NCBI GenBank assembly: GCA_033220425.1
Contig: CM065648.1
Location: 1,922,001 to 1,986,000, forward strand
Length of the DNA stretch: 64,000 nucleotides
Reading direction: 5' to 3'
Origin: Lepraria neglecta
Lineage: Eukaryota > Ascomycota > Lecanoromycetes > Lecanorales > Stereocaulaceae
Both the position numbers and the translations under genes were made by a program. The first letter of the stretch is position 1, and the number at the start of each line of letters is the position of its first letter. Below the pieces are notes generated by a model. That model was not told where the DNA came from and made no database searches. It saw nothing but the letters and a program-made list of their open reading frames with translations. Below, in pieces: positions 33,778-43,264 of this stretch.

Positions 33778-34606
33778 AGCCTTGACTCTGCCTCAATACG
33801 TAATTACTCCAAAAGAGGGGGCCGTTGAACGCTAGAAAGATCGGACAAAAGTTTCTTCGTTGATCTCTTTTATAGTCGCACTCGTAATACCCTCGGATTC
33901 TACAGAGTAGTATTGGGAGTGAGCTATCCCCTACCGCAGAAGCACCAAGACATAACAATAACACTGGGATAAGAAATAAATGGCCAACCGTCTTGGCTCA
34001 ACAAAGTCTCCTGGGCGTAAAATCGCACTCTTGCTAGCTACGGCATGGAATGGGCATCGGTGGTGTGGAGCATGCACTTCGGCGATACGTTCCAATCCTG
34101 GGATCAAGGGTAGCGACTTGGTGCCCCACACAGCCGGCCCACATTCGTTTCCAGAGTATAGAACCGCCATTCATGCCAAATTCAACGTCTAAGTGGGTTA
34201 GAAGATTACCAGCGACGATGATTCGAAGGTACATAGAGCGTGGAAAACTAGAGAGCAGCAAGGTAGGTCATTCCGTAGTCTATCCACGTACAGTCATGTC
34301 AAAAAAGTAGCCAAATCAGCTGCCAGCCCTCTCACACCATCTTCCTTACTCATCCAGCTCAATTCTAGATGAATAGCTACGTTCTGAGCTTCATCTATCG
34401 TGCGAGTGAAAATGTAAGGCCGTACCGCGAACTGCTTCCAGAACAATAATTCCACGAACATATCCTTCAATGCGCCAAAGAATTCTAGAATAATTGAAGG
34501 CATTTAGCATAAGCAAAAGAGCATGTGTGTATGATGTCAATAGACCGAACAACGGGGAGACACTGCGAGGTGTACTTCGTAGACCGAAGTGAACCTCGAC
34601 TCCACC
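33778..34606. other. Gene-poor stretch with short frames only
   Basis: About 830 bases between the direct repeats and the 3' end of the zinc-finger gene. Open frames here do not look like protein; no RNA gene recognised. Confidence 0.35.
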
Positions 34607-35444
34607 TCATGCTTTGATCCTCAACTGATTCACAAATCCAAGACCGACCGAATTACCTCCGAAGCGGAAAGCACCACAGCTCTCGCTCTCCAGATGGTTG
34701 ACGAGTCCACTCAGCGAGACATACTCTCTACGACAGCGTGGACAATGGTAAGTCTTCTGTTGATGAGCCGGACTACCAAGATGCTGGTTCAGGCTTCGTA
34801 AAGTGCCAAAGCCGCTCTGGCAAAGGTAGCATCGATACCACGAACCATCCCAAGCAGCGCTGGTGGCAATATCGGCGGCGGCGTTGGTATCATGCCATCC
34901 GATTTGCTTTGTGGTGAAGACGTGATTTGGGTCGACCTCGCGACAGTATTGATTGATCTTCTGGCGGTCGATCCCAGACGGACAGACGCCGGACTCGAGG
35001 TGCAGACATACGCCCGTGACGTTTGTGAATTTGCCGGGGCACCAAGGGCATTTGACGTTTTTCCCGACATGGACAGAAGATTTCAGATGCTGATTGGAGA
35101 AAGGTCTGTCAGAAGCAGTATCAGAATGTGTCTATTGGTCATGGACGTACCTGATTCAAGTTGCTCAAATTCATAAATTGCCGCTTGCACCCGTAGCAAT
35201 AATTGGGAGGATGTACATCGGTAACGTGGTCTTGGAGACCATCTTTGGTCTCGAATATTGAATTGCAATTGTCGCACGCGTACCAATGTTCGGCCTGTTC
35301 ATGCCTCAGACGGAGCTTTCCGGCGTGTCTAGGCCATCGAGCATAGCACCAACGGCATTCGATCTCGTTCAAATGGTTGGCACTACTGTCGAGGTGATTA
35401 CGTATGCCATTGGTGGTGAAGGAACGGCCACAGCACTGAGGCAT
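34607..35444 (-). CDS. C2H2 zinc-finger protein
   Basis: Exon 1 (35444-35151) and exon 2 (35089-34607) are separated by a 61-nt intron (GTACGT...AATCAG) and encode 258 aa. C2H2-type units are visible: ECRWCYARWPRHAGKLRLRH, YACDNCNSIFETKDGLQDHV-TDVH, NYCYGCKRQFMNLSNLNQHL, VKCPWCPGKFTNVTGVCLHL, YRCYLCQSGFGTLRSLNQHL and YHCPRCRREYVSLSGLVNHL-ESESC. The family is widespread in filamentous ascomycetes; DNA or RNA binding is presumed and no function is assigned. The 3' end is less certain because a possible donor follows FRFGG. A 48-bp tandem repeat and a pogo-like insertion lie just upstream of its start, within about 250 bases. Confidence 0.8.
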
Positions 35445-35546
35445 GGCTTGTTAGTACCAAGTATTGCAGGTGGAGGAATGCAAAGGCTCCTCAGGATTGT
35501 AAGGACCTTATGTGAGTGTTCAAAGGAATCAATAAGACACTACACT

Positions 35547-35697
35547 AGAGGTCATTTAACTTCCATTCATAGAGTCGCGTATGAAGCGGCTAGAAGAGGT
35601 CATTAAGCTTCCATTCATAGAGTCGCGTATGAAGCGGCTAGAAGAGGTCATTAAGCTTCCATTCATAGAGTCGCGTATGAAGCGGCTAGAAGAGTTC
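35547..35697. repeat. 48-bp tandem repeat, about three copies
   Basis: The unit reads ATGAAGCGGCTAGAAGAGGT... and recurs every 48 bp; the first copy is slightly diverged (cattTAACTT versus cattAAGCTT). Being a multiple of three it stays open in several frames, e.g. as MKRLEEVIKLPFIESR repeats, but nothing suggests translation. The last unit runs straight into the pogo-like element at 35689, sharing CTAGAAGAG with its end. Confidence 0.85.
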
Positions 35698-35823
35698 ACC
35701 CGACAACCGGACACACCTAACAGCCGGACAGCCCTCCGGGGGCACACTTTGGGGGCCTTGCCCCTGGAGCAGGCCCCGGAACGTGACGCTATTCAGAAAT
35801 TGACAATATATACCATACGCAGG

Positions 35824-35866
35824 CTTAGTGGTCTAGTGGTTAAGATGTATGATATTACGCTCAAGT
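35824..35866 (+). other. tRNA-like A-box segment inside the pogo derivative
   Basis: CTTAGTGGTCTAGTGGTTAAGATG resembles the D-arm and internal A box (TGGTCTAGTGG) of Glu/Gly-type tRNAs. No matching B box or acceptor stem follows, so it is not a tRNA gene; it could be a tRNA-derived scrap carried by the element. Confidence 0.3.
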
Positions 35867-35973
35867 AATTCTGTTGCCATTTGACGAAAGTGCTCAACAC
35901 GTGATGGCCACCCCCAAGCTTGCAGGCGTCGAATATGTGATTCCAGCTCTGCTTCTTCCTCAGGACAAAGTCT

Positions 35974-36186
35974 CTAGCGCCGCTCGTTATACTGCTGAGC
36001 TGAGCCTCCTCCATTGATACGATCGTATAGTGTAGATTTAGGAATCCCATGACGTTTAGCAATTTTTCTCCCTGAGATAATGCCATCTGCATCCTTCCAG
36101 GCAGTGTGGGCGAGGTCTGTACGCTCTGCTTTCGGTAGTTCGATATCGTCAGGATCGGTAGGAGGTCGACGGGCGTTCCTAGGCAT
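35974..36186 (-). pseudogene. Truncated pogo/Fot1 transposase (HTH_psq N-terminus only)
   Basis: MPRNARRPPTDPDDIELPKA begins the frame, followed by a Psq-type helix-turn-helix with GRKIAKRHGIPKSTLYDRIN. A full transposase is about 500-550 aa; only about 70 aa remain in this frame before the reading breaks, and no catalytic DDE block follows. Confidence 0.8.
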
Positions 36187-36326
36187 CGTAAGTGTGAAAA
36201 AGAACTGTAGTTGATGTGGAATAAATAAAATAAGTCGATTTCTGCAATAAAAAAATCGAAATAGGAGTCTCAGCCCTATAGGGCTGTCCGGCTGTTAGGT
36301 GTGTCCGGTTGTCGGGTGAACTCTTC

Positions 36327-36702
36327 TAAACTCGAGCCAGTAGAGGCCTTGATTTGTCTTCAGCGCTGTTCAGGTACAGAGATCAACATGGAAGGAATAG
36401 GGACAGAGGTCAGAATAACATCGGCGACTAGCTCACTAGCGCGTCTGCAGTTAAGCTGCCTAATTTCCGCCAGAAACTGTTCACGGTGGCCCCCGAGCGA
36501 GCTTCGACTGAGCTGGGGGCAGATTTTTGTCGCCTTGAGCCGCCAAGCCTTTCCATCTCCGCAGCTTCCTCCGCACCTCGCATTTGAGTACCTCGAGTAA
36601 TTATCATCTCTCAGCTTTTCTTTCTCTATGCTGTTGCGCCATATATAAGTGTTACACGTACGATACGCGGAGGCATCAGCTTAAACCACTGATTCGACAG
36701 GA
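36327..36702. other. Intergenic, OPI10 promoter region
   Basis: About 375 bases between the pogo derivative and the OPI10 start. TATATAAG near 36641-36648 could be a TATA box about 60 bases before the ATG. Confidence 0.4.
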
Positions 36703-37383
36703 ATGGCCACAGCGCCACCATTCGGACTCATCCTCCCTTCACGGCCTGTCCTTACCAATCCTGCCGTTGTGTCCCCCACCCAGTATGCCTTCGCCTTCCC
36801 TTCGACGCCCGCCTTCACTCACATCGTGGCCTTCCTTTTGCCCGGTACCACGCTGCCGGATGGTATTCTAGCCGGTGTCTACGTGCAGCTTCCTGGTGCC
36901 TCGGAATTCAAGCTCTTAGGGGCAATTGGGACAGAGAAACAGAGCGCAATATTTCGAGTCAGTGGGGGCGGCGCGGCAATCCCTAGCGGCAATGGCTCAG
37001 TGGAGGATGAGATGACGGACGTTGATGATACCTCAACGACGATCAATGGCACAGCGACAGTTGGAGACGTTACGGTCGGCATTTCAATTGAGCCAGCAGC
37101 TACGATCTCATCACAGCTTGAGGCCTTGAAAGCTATGCAGGCATCATCATCGACAGGGATTGTAGCAACAAAAGGCCAGCAAGGGCCTACACCGCTGTCA
37201 ACCAAGGTCTTAGCACAACGCATTATACAAAACGCTTTCAACTTCCTGGCTAGCTTTGCCGGTAATACTGGCGCAGGAGGGCAGGAAGTGATTCCTTTGA
37301 AAAGTTTTCGAGACTGGTGGTCCAAGTTTGAGAGGAGGATTGCCAATGATCCCACTTTCTTGGAAAGAGATGCCGACGGCTGA
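36703..37383 (+). CDS. OPI10: OPI10 / Hikeshi (DUF775) Hsp70 nuclear import carrier
   Basis: Uninterrupted frame of 226 aa. The N-terminal PPFGLILPSRPVLTNPAVVS and FPSTPAFTHIVAFLLPGTTL-PDG are the Hikeshi barrel signature, followed by QLPGASEFKLLGAIGTEKQS-AIFRV. The C-terminal part has FNFLASFAGNTG and WWSKFERRIANDPTFLER. Hikeshi carries ATP-bound Hsp70 into the nucleus under heat stress; the yeast homolog Opi10 was found through inositol over-production. The acidic, Ser/Thr-rich linker (about residues 105-135) is usual for filamentous fungi. Confidence 0.95.
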   Translation: MATAPPFGLILPSRPVLTNPAVVSPTQYAFAFPSTPAFTHIVAFLLPGTTLPDGILAGVYVQLPGASEFKLLGAIGTEKQSAIFRVSGGGAAIPSGNGSVEDEMTDVDDTSTTINGTATVGDVTVGISIEPAATISSQLEALKAMQASSSTGIVATKGQQGPTPLSTKVLAQRIIQNAFNFLASFAGNTGAGGQEVIPLKSFRDWWSKFERRIANDPTFLERDADG

Positions 37384-38449
37384 GTTAACGCCAAGGTGTC
37401 TACCAATTTAACGTGGGCTGAAGTGCCCGCTGCTGCATCTCACCGCAGAGAAAGATCTTTGAGCCGACATCGCAACCAGGCTGTCCATTTTTGAGCTGGC
37501 GCAAGCATTTGGGGTACACGTGGCAAGGTCCGTGGGCATGTTGCAGAAGTCTAATTTCACATCTAGTGCGCGAGCGCTTTTGGAGAAGATCATCCGAAAT
37601 TGGCAGTACATGTTGAAGGATTGCAGTATGCGCTCCCCTAGCTGACAATGGTGATTTGGGTCGGTTCGCTTACAAGAGCTGCTATTAGTACGATAAGATA
37701 AATACCTTACAACGGCACTGCATGAGACTAAAGCAAACTCGTGTCTCGGAACAACAATCCTGGGGTCCCCAGTCGATCCAGCAATATCTCTCGAGATTCA
37801 GTGGACGAGGCTCTTGGGGCCGATGCAGGTGAAACGATGGCTCTCGTGGCAGGTACCTGATGTATGTTGTTCCCATCCAGCCTGCCCCTACAGAGTTTGA
37901 TTGTGGGAATTTAGGCCTTGAAGAGAACTTCACCGCTTCTTCCATATCCGCTTCGACCTGGAATGACCCAACAGTGACAAAGTATTTCCGTGGTACACTA
38001 CTTCGGCAACTCAATCTCGCAAGACCATTTAATGCAAAAATTCCGCCTTCGTTCTCTAATGATCTCTTCTGCATACCTCACTAACATATCATCCTTCGAA
38101 AATTGAGACATAGACGACATCACCATTCCAAGGATCTGTGCCACAACGGTCCGATCCAGTCCACAAAGATCGTCTATAGACCCTTTCTTTCTCGAAAATT
38201 GTACCACGAACATATCCGACCGTTCTATCCACCTCCACTGCTACGTGCTGGACTTCTCCATTAACCGAGCTTCTACTTTGCTTCCTCACGTGCCGTTCAA
38301 GGCTTACTAGCGGCGAGTGTCTGCCCGATACGCACGAATATCTAGATATAAGAAACGCTTTTGGCCTCCTGCATTCAAGGACTGCACGTTACAGTGGAAT
38401 ACCTCTCGATTTGATCGACCAAAACCGATCCTGCAAAGGCCCTGGCATC
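37384..38449. other. 1.07-kb stretch with a possible unidentified minus-strand coding relic
   Basis: Between OPI10 and the DUF3445 pseudogene. On the minus strand, overlapping open stretches at 38289-38089, 38213-37998 and 38074-37685 look mildly protein-like (e.g. SIDDLCGLDRTVVAQILGMV, and later LERYCWIDWGPQDCC) but sit in different registers. I do not recognise a family; it may be an eroded gene or chance. Confidence 0.25.
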
Positions 38450-39781
38450 ATGCGTTCTCTTGTTCATCCAGTCTCTATCGTCATCAGTTACACTTTGTTG
38501 GTAGCTCTAGTAGGGCGAGCTATCACACTCTGGGCACGGCTTCATGTCTCTAGACTTCAGCGCAAGACCAAGCCCACGCCCTTGATTGCAACATCGACCA
38601 CACCCCCAGTTGAGTAGATTACGCCACTGCACGACTTTCAACATGAAACCGTGGAGCCTATCAAGTACCGGCCGTTCGAGACAAAGGGTCATGTTGCTAT
38701 GGGTATGCCATCAAAGTGCCTTACTGATAGATTCCTACAACTGCTGATATGTTCCCAAAGGCATCAAAAAATCCATCAAGCGGGACTGGATCAGAATAGA
38801 TCGAAAATACCTGGATCGAATGCAGCGTCGAAGAAGCCTTGTGGACGAACATCCGAAAGTCTGTCTGGGCAACAACGAGATTTCTAATCCTGATATACAC
38901 AAACCGTACGAGGAAATCATACTGGACCTGCTGCCAAAGCGATTCCCTACGATTTTCAGATAAAGGGAGACATTTTCCAAAATCTCGTCTCGGGCTCCCG
39001 GCATAGCATATCCGCTGCTCTAACAGATCACTCTGCCGTGCTGCGGCATCTAGCAACAAATGTCGAAGAGGATTTCTGGATCATGGTCCCAAACGAGCTG
39101 AACGAATTCAACCTCCAGGGTTTCGTAGCATGTTTCCCACAAGGGCTACTACCATCAGCCAAGGTTGGGATGTCCGTAAGCGAACTTCACAAGCCCATAC
39201 CTGGTTACGACGGACAATTGAAGAAGGGCGTGGTCCGGTGCTTTGAGAGGATGGCGCCCGGGCAGTCGATTGCAAGACTAAACGTACGCCTTCACCACCT
39301 ATACCCTTTCTTACACAAATTGACTAGCTAATAAGCCACAGTGGTCCATCCAATTCAACCACTCCACCCTCCACCTCCCCTACGAAGGCGCCAACACAAT
39401 CAAAACCTCCGACATCCCTTCCCAGAGGACAGTCTTCGACCCCACCGCCTCCTTCCTGTGCATCGAACACCACACTCTAACTTGCCTTCCACTGACTGGC
39501 ACTATTGTCTTTGCTGTACGCAGCTATCTTACTCCTTTGACTGAGATCAAGAGTAAGTGGCGTCGGGACCGAAGCTGGCGGATGCTTGTGAGAGTATGCC
39601 GGTAGAGTTTGGGGTTTATAAGAATCGGCCGACTTGGGGGGTGAAGTTGTGTGCGTGGTTGAGGGAGAGAGAGTCTGAGGGCGAGGGGGGTGGGTGTGGG
39701 GAGGGGCGAGAGGATGAGAAGGGGAAGTTTCCGTTTGAGACGAAGTCTGGTAGAGGTGGGAGGTGTCCATTTACGCAGTGA
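38450..39781 (+). pseudogene. Decayed DUF3445 gene (heme-dependent oxidative N-demethylase-like)
   Basis: Start at 38450: MRSLVHPVSIVISYTLLVAL gives an N-terminal membrane anchor. Then PLHDFQHETVEPIKYRPFET, an intron (about 38701-38759), DWIRIDRKYLDRMQRRRSLV, GDIFQNLVSGSRHSISAALT, EEDFWIMVPNELNEFNLQGF-VACFPQG, HKPIPGYDGQLKKGVVRCFE, an intron at about 39281-39341, then NHSTLHLPYEGANTIKTSDI. All are diagnostic of DUF3445 (HDOD) proteins. Lesions: a TAG in frame near 38616, a register shift near 38959, and a mismatch at the last junction near 39552. Three lesions in an otherwise well-conserved gene suggest recent loss or assembly errors. Confidence 0.7.
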
Positions 39782-40430
39782 AATATCAGGTCACGATCTC
39801 CGATCAGTAGAGATCATAGACTACCAAACGTCTACTCCATTTCCACAAGCCAAATAGCTGGCATACGATCTTGTGAGGCGCCGACTAAAGCAAGTTTCCT
39901 AATGAAAACCAGCTGTTTCCTGCGGGAGCAGAGGATACAGAAGTAGAACATGGATTAGACCGAGACTCTTCAGTAGAAGACCATTCTCAAGATCAGGGTG
40001 CTGGGGACAAAACGCGGACTGGAAAACAAATTCTTGTCAGACGACACAGTCCCAAGAGCCGAAAATGAAGGGCAAAATCTGTCCAGGAGCAGAGTGGTTC
40101 TAAGAATTTTAGTTTTAGAAGCAGAGGGTAGGAGATGAACGACATTTTGGGAGCAGATATTGCGATTTTTGGGAGGAGTGAATCGACCGCTTGGAAGCTA
40201 ATAGCTTCAAGCATTGAGTCTTTTATAGCTTTGCCATAGTTTTAGTTAGACCTTCTGCCAAGCGCTATCGCAGCCACCAGCCTGCATAAGCTGAGACTGC
40301 AAGACTAGCAACACGTATATGTGAAACACCCCGCCGTCCTCATCAATTCAAATGGCTTTTTTCCGTATGTCACGCTTGCAGTTCACGATTCCCGGTCTCC
40401 TCTGTCACAACCACTCCACAGCCCCTATCT
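39782..40430. other. Intergenic, tail-to-tail gap
   Basis: About 650 bases between the DUF3445 locus and the 3' end of LEA1. Nothing recognisable on either strand. Confidence 0.4.
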
Positions 40431-41501
40431 CTATTCCTCCATCTCATCCACACCCCCAGCTGGTATCCTTCCCTCATTCAATTCCTTCTCCAACCTCGTA
40501 ATCTCCTGCAAGCTCTTCGCACTTCTAATCAACGCCTCAACGCGCTTTCTCTCTTTATCCGTAAGTTTGACGCGGTAGGATTTGTCGCCGGAGTTGACGG
40601 TGCCGTTGGCGAGGGAGGTGGAGGGAATGTCGAAGGTGCGGGATTTGATGCCCATGATCTGTGTGGCGGTAGGGTGTTAGTCTCAAAGAGATAGCAAGCG
40701 AAGGAAGGGGGGGGAAAAGGGGAGGGGAAAGGAGGGGGGAGAGGAGATTGGCCGACCTTTGAAGCAAGTGCAGAGGGTTCTTTGGCGGTGCCGAATAGCT
40801 CCTTGGCTTTCTCGCGCTCAACATCCTTCACTTTCTGGTAGTCAAGAAAGCGAACAGTGGGGCAGCGCCATATTATCCAGTAACGGTAGTGCTAATTCCA
40901 TACCCAATCAATACAACATCCTCCCCACACATCTAAGATACTCCTACCTCTCGCCTTGTAACCGGATTCTCCAACAGCGACAAATGCGTAAGTCTAGGCA
41001 ACTTCCCCAGCACATCCAAATCCGCGAGCTCTGCGAAGTTATTCGACGTCAGTATCAGCGTCGTCAGATTCGGCAGGTTGCTGGCGATTTGAGGATGTAT
41101 GCTATTGACTCGATTCCTCGCGAGTAGAAGTGTATGTAGTCGTCGTGAGAGGGGGAAGTTAGATATGGCGATTATGTCGTTGTCTGTGAAGTCGATTGCA
41201 TCTTGGTCCTACAGTGCTCCTGCTCAGCCATTTGTGTCTCAGTATGTTGAGAGTACCCAGAGAGAAAAAGGGAGGGCAGGGCAGGGGAGGAGCGGGAGCA
41301 AGCCTACCTTTGCAGCGCCCAAGTTCTCAATAGCGGGTATTTTATGGCCTGCAGTCCTCGTTTATGATATCAATTTTGCTCGCCTCAAAGTGTAGTATCT
41401 GCTCTTTTCAGCTTGTACGCACCTCTGAGATCCAGTTCGCGCTCTTTGAGGGGGTTGAGGTAGGAGAGGGAGGTTTGGATCAGTTCGGCTGTTAGCCTCA
41501 T
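40431..41501 (-). CDS. LEA1: U2 snRNP A' protein (Lea1)
   Basis: At least five exons on the minus strand. The first starts at 41501 with MRLTAELIQTSLSYLNPLKE-RELDLRG. A micro-exon of about 41 nt (about 41309-41349) encodes HKIPAIENLGAAK. The main exon encodes DQDAIDFTDNDIIAISNFPL and leucine-rich repeats (RRLHTLLLARNRVNSIHPQI, LPNLTTLILTSNNFAELADL, LPRLTHLSLLENPVTRRE). Then come HYRYWIIWRCPTVRFLDYQK-V and a last exon ending GGVDEMEE. U2A' binds U2 stem-loop IV together with U2B'' and is a core splicing factor. The upstream in-frame ATG at 41645 is rejected because family proteins begin at MRLT. Total is about 240 aa. Confidence 0.95.
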
Positions 41502-41842
41502 TGTTGCGGTTTGGTGTGCTCGAAGGTGGAGATTTGCGGCAGGATTAAGTAGGGAGTTGGTCTTGTTGCGGGAGGAAGGAGAGGAATGGTGGAAGTAACG
41601 TTGACTCTGGAGAGTCAGTGGTAGACCAACTGTGTGAGCAGTCACGAGAGCGCGGGCTTCGAAAAGTAGAGATTAGGGCTGAGAGAAGCTAATCTAGATT
41701 TGGCCCAATAGCAAAATGTAGTCTTGTGCCTCGCGAAAACAACCACCATTGAAGATGTATTGGAATATCTAAAGGTAACCCGGTCTATAATTGCCTTATA
41801 TATGCGCCCCTAGCATTCCATTTCAAAACCACAGTCTCCGAT
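41502..41842. promoter_or_regulatory. Divergent promoter between LEA1 and the RNase III-like gene
   Basis: 341 bases separate two start codons on opposite strands. TATATATG near 41799-41806 lies about 40 bases before the plus-strand start and may be its TATA element. Confidence 0.4.
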
Positions 41843-42573
41843 ATGGCCACTATACGCAGAGTCCAAAACACAATCGGTCACATGACCCCAACAGTCCGCA
41901 AACTCCAAAACATACTCGGCTACAAGTTCAACAACGCCCAATACCTCTGGGAAGCCGTCCAAGCTCCCGGTTCCATCATACGTTCGGGAGAAGTTTCTGG
42001 TGCTGGGACTATCAGGCACAGTGCAGGATGGCAAAGGTTTCCGGATGGAAATAGGAGGCTTGCTGTTGTTGGTGATACGGTGCTGAAGCTTGCGCTGGTT
42101 GAGGATTGGTATCAAGGGGATGAGGTTAGAGGTCAGTGAGACTTTCTAGTATCCTCAAAACGATAAAAGAATAATTCTTACCTATAAATTCTTCAGAACG
42201 ACTCTCCCGCGTCGTCTCCGACATAGGTTCAAACGCCAATCTCGACAAAATCGGCCGCAAGCACGGCCTCGAGAAATTAATCAACAACAACCCGTCCCAA
42301 GAATACTCAGAAATCGGAGCTCTCACCGTAGCTACTACCGTTGAGGCGATTATTGGCGCTGTGTACTTGGATAGCGGTACGAGATCTGTTGCTCTAGTTA
42401 TGCAGAATTTAGGCTTGATGCCGAAAGTGGTGCGGAGGACGGGTTTCGATAGTAGAAGGTTTGACAAGGCTACGGAAACTTCGGATGTGATGGAATCTAC
42501 CCAAGGTTCCGAAAAATTGTTGGAGGACGAAGCAGGTGTCACTCACGCCGAGACGTCTACTCAGCACTCCTGA
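41843..42573 (+). CDS. RNase III-domain-like protein, probably catalytically impaired
   Basis: Exons 41843-42131 and 42197-42573 (intron GTCAGT...CTTCAG) encode 221 aa. KLQNILGYKFNNAQYLWEAV opens the fold. The RNase III signature, normally ERLEFLGDAVL, reads NRRLAVVGDTVLKLAL, keeping the aspartate but not the upstream glutamate. The second signature, normally ADxxEAxxGA, reads ATTVEAIIGAVYLDSG, with threonine at the first acidic position and glutamate kept. There is no double-stranded RNA-binding domain. It may be a non-catalytic or mitochondrial-ribosomal relative, or bind RNA without cleaving it. Each exon flips from C-rich to G-rich. Confidence 0.7.
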
Positions 42574-43264
42574 ACGTTCCATGATCAATCTTTTGTCGAT
42601 GATCATTAAGGAGCGATAGCAGATATTTGCCCGCCGCTCATAGGACGAAGGAGGCTTCCAATTGGACTTTGGATATCAAGATGGGAAGGGGCTCCGGTCA
42701 TCAGACAATCCAAGGTACTCAGACCATCTTTCATAATAGCCTTGACCAATCCCGCGCACAGACATGTGCAGTTAGTTACCTACCCCAAGGCTCAAAAAAG
42801 CCGATGACATGCTTCATTGAGTGATGAAGGGCTCAGGAAGGGAGTGGAATGCCTGTAAGCGGAGTGGGGATTGGAGCAAGGCTTTGGGATTTGAGTCTAA
42901 CCATGCAAGTTTGCAGCACGAGTAGACAGCTGTTAGTGGCAGAGTATCAGGATTAGGAGCCGAGTTCGTGGGAGTCCAAGCGTCATTGAAATTAGATTTG
43001 GTAGATATCCAGCGCTGTGTGAGCTGAAAAGTAGCAGACCGATAGACATCGAAGTTGATCCGTTCAGCGAAGACTCTCACATTGAGCAGTAAAATGCACG
43101 ACTCAGAAGGTCTTGAGTAATGTTAGGACAGTATTGAGCACAATCTATTGTAATGAATAGCTATTGCTCCAAAATCATTCGATACAAGCTCTAAGCATTA
43201 TGCACGCCCTAACAATGCTCCCCGTGTTCCAATGAATCTCTTCTCTATATCGCCAGCTACCGTC
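42574..43264. other. Intergenic, tail-to-tail gap
   Basis: About 690 bases between the RNase III-like gene and the 3' end of VPS15. No gene or repeat supported. Confidence 0.4.

Larger units (their letters stand above)
35689..36326. mobile_element. 638-bp pogo/Fot1-type deletion derivative with perfect 47-bp terminal inverted repeats
   Basis: Left end 35689-35735 starts GAAGAGTTCACCCGACAACC and right end 36280-36326 is its exact reverse complement over 47 bp. TA flanks both sides (35687-35688 and 36327-36328). The minus strand encodes only the N-terminal helix-turn-helix of a pogo/Fot1 transposase (36186-35974); the DDE domain is gone. Perfect ends suggest a recent insertion. A 16-bp palindrome (CAGCCCTATAGGGCTG) straddles the inner edge of the right repeat. 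Confidence 0.9.

Noticed and set aside
35547-35697. CRISPR-like array
   Set aside because: The repeats are contiguous 48-bp tandem units with no spacers, and the genome is fungal.
39341-39544. Pro/His-rich small gene after 39.3 kb
   Set aside because: It is an alternative register of the C-rich DUF3445 exon, whose real frame gives conserved sequence.
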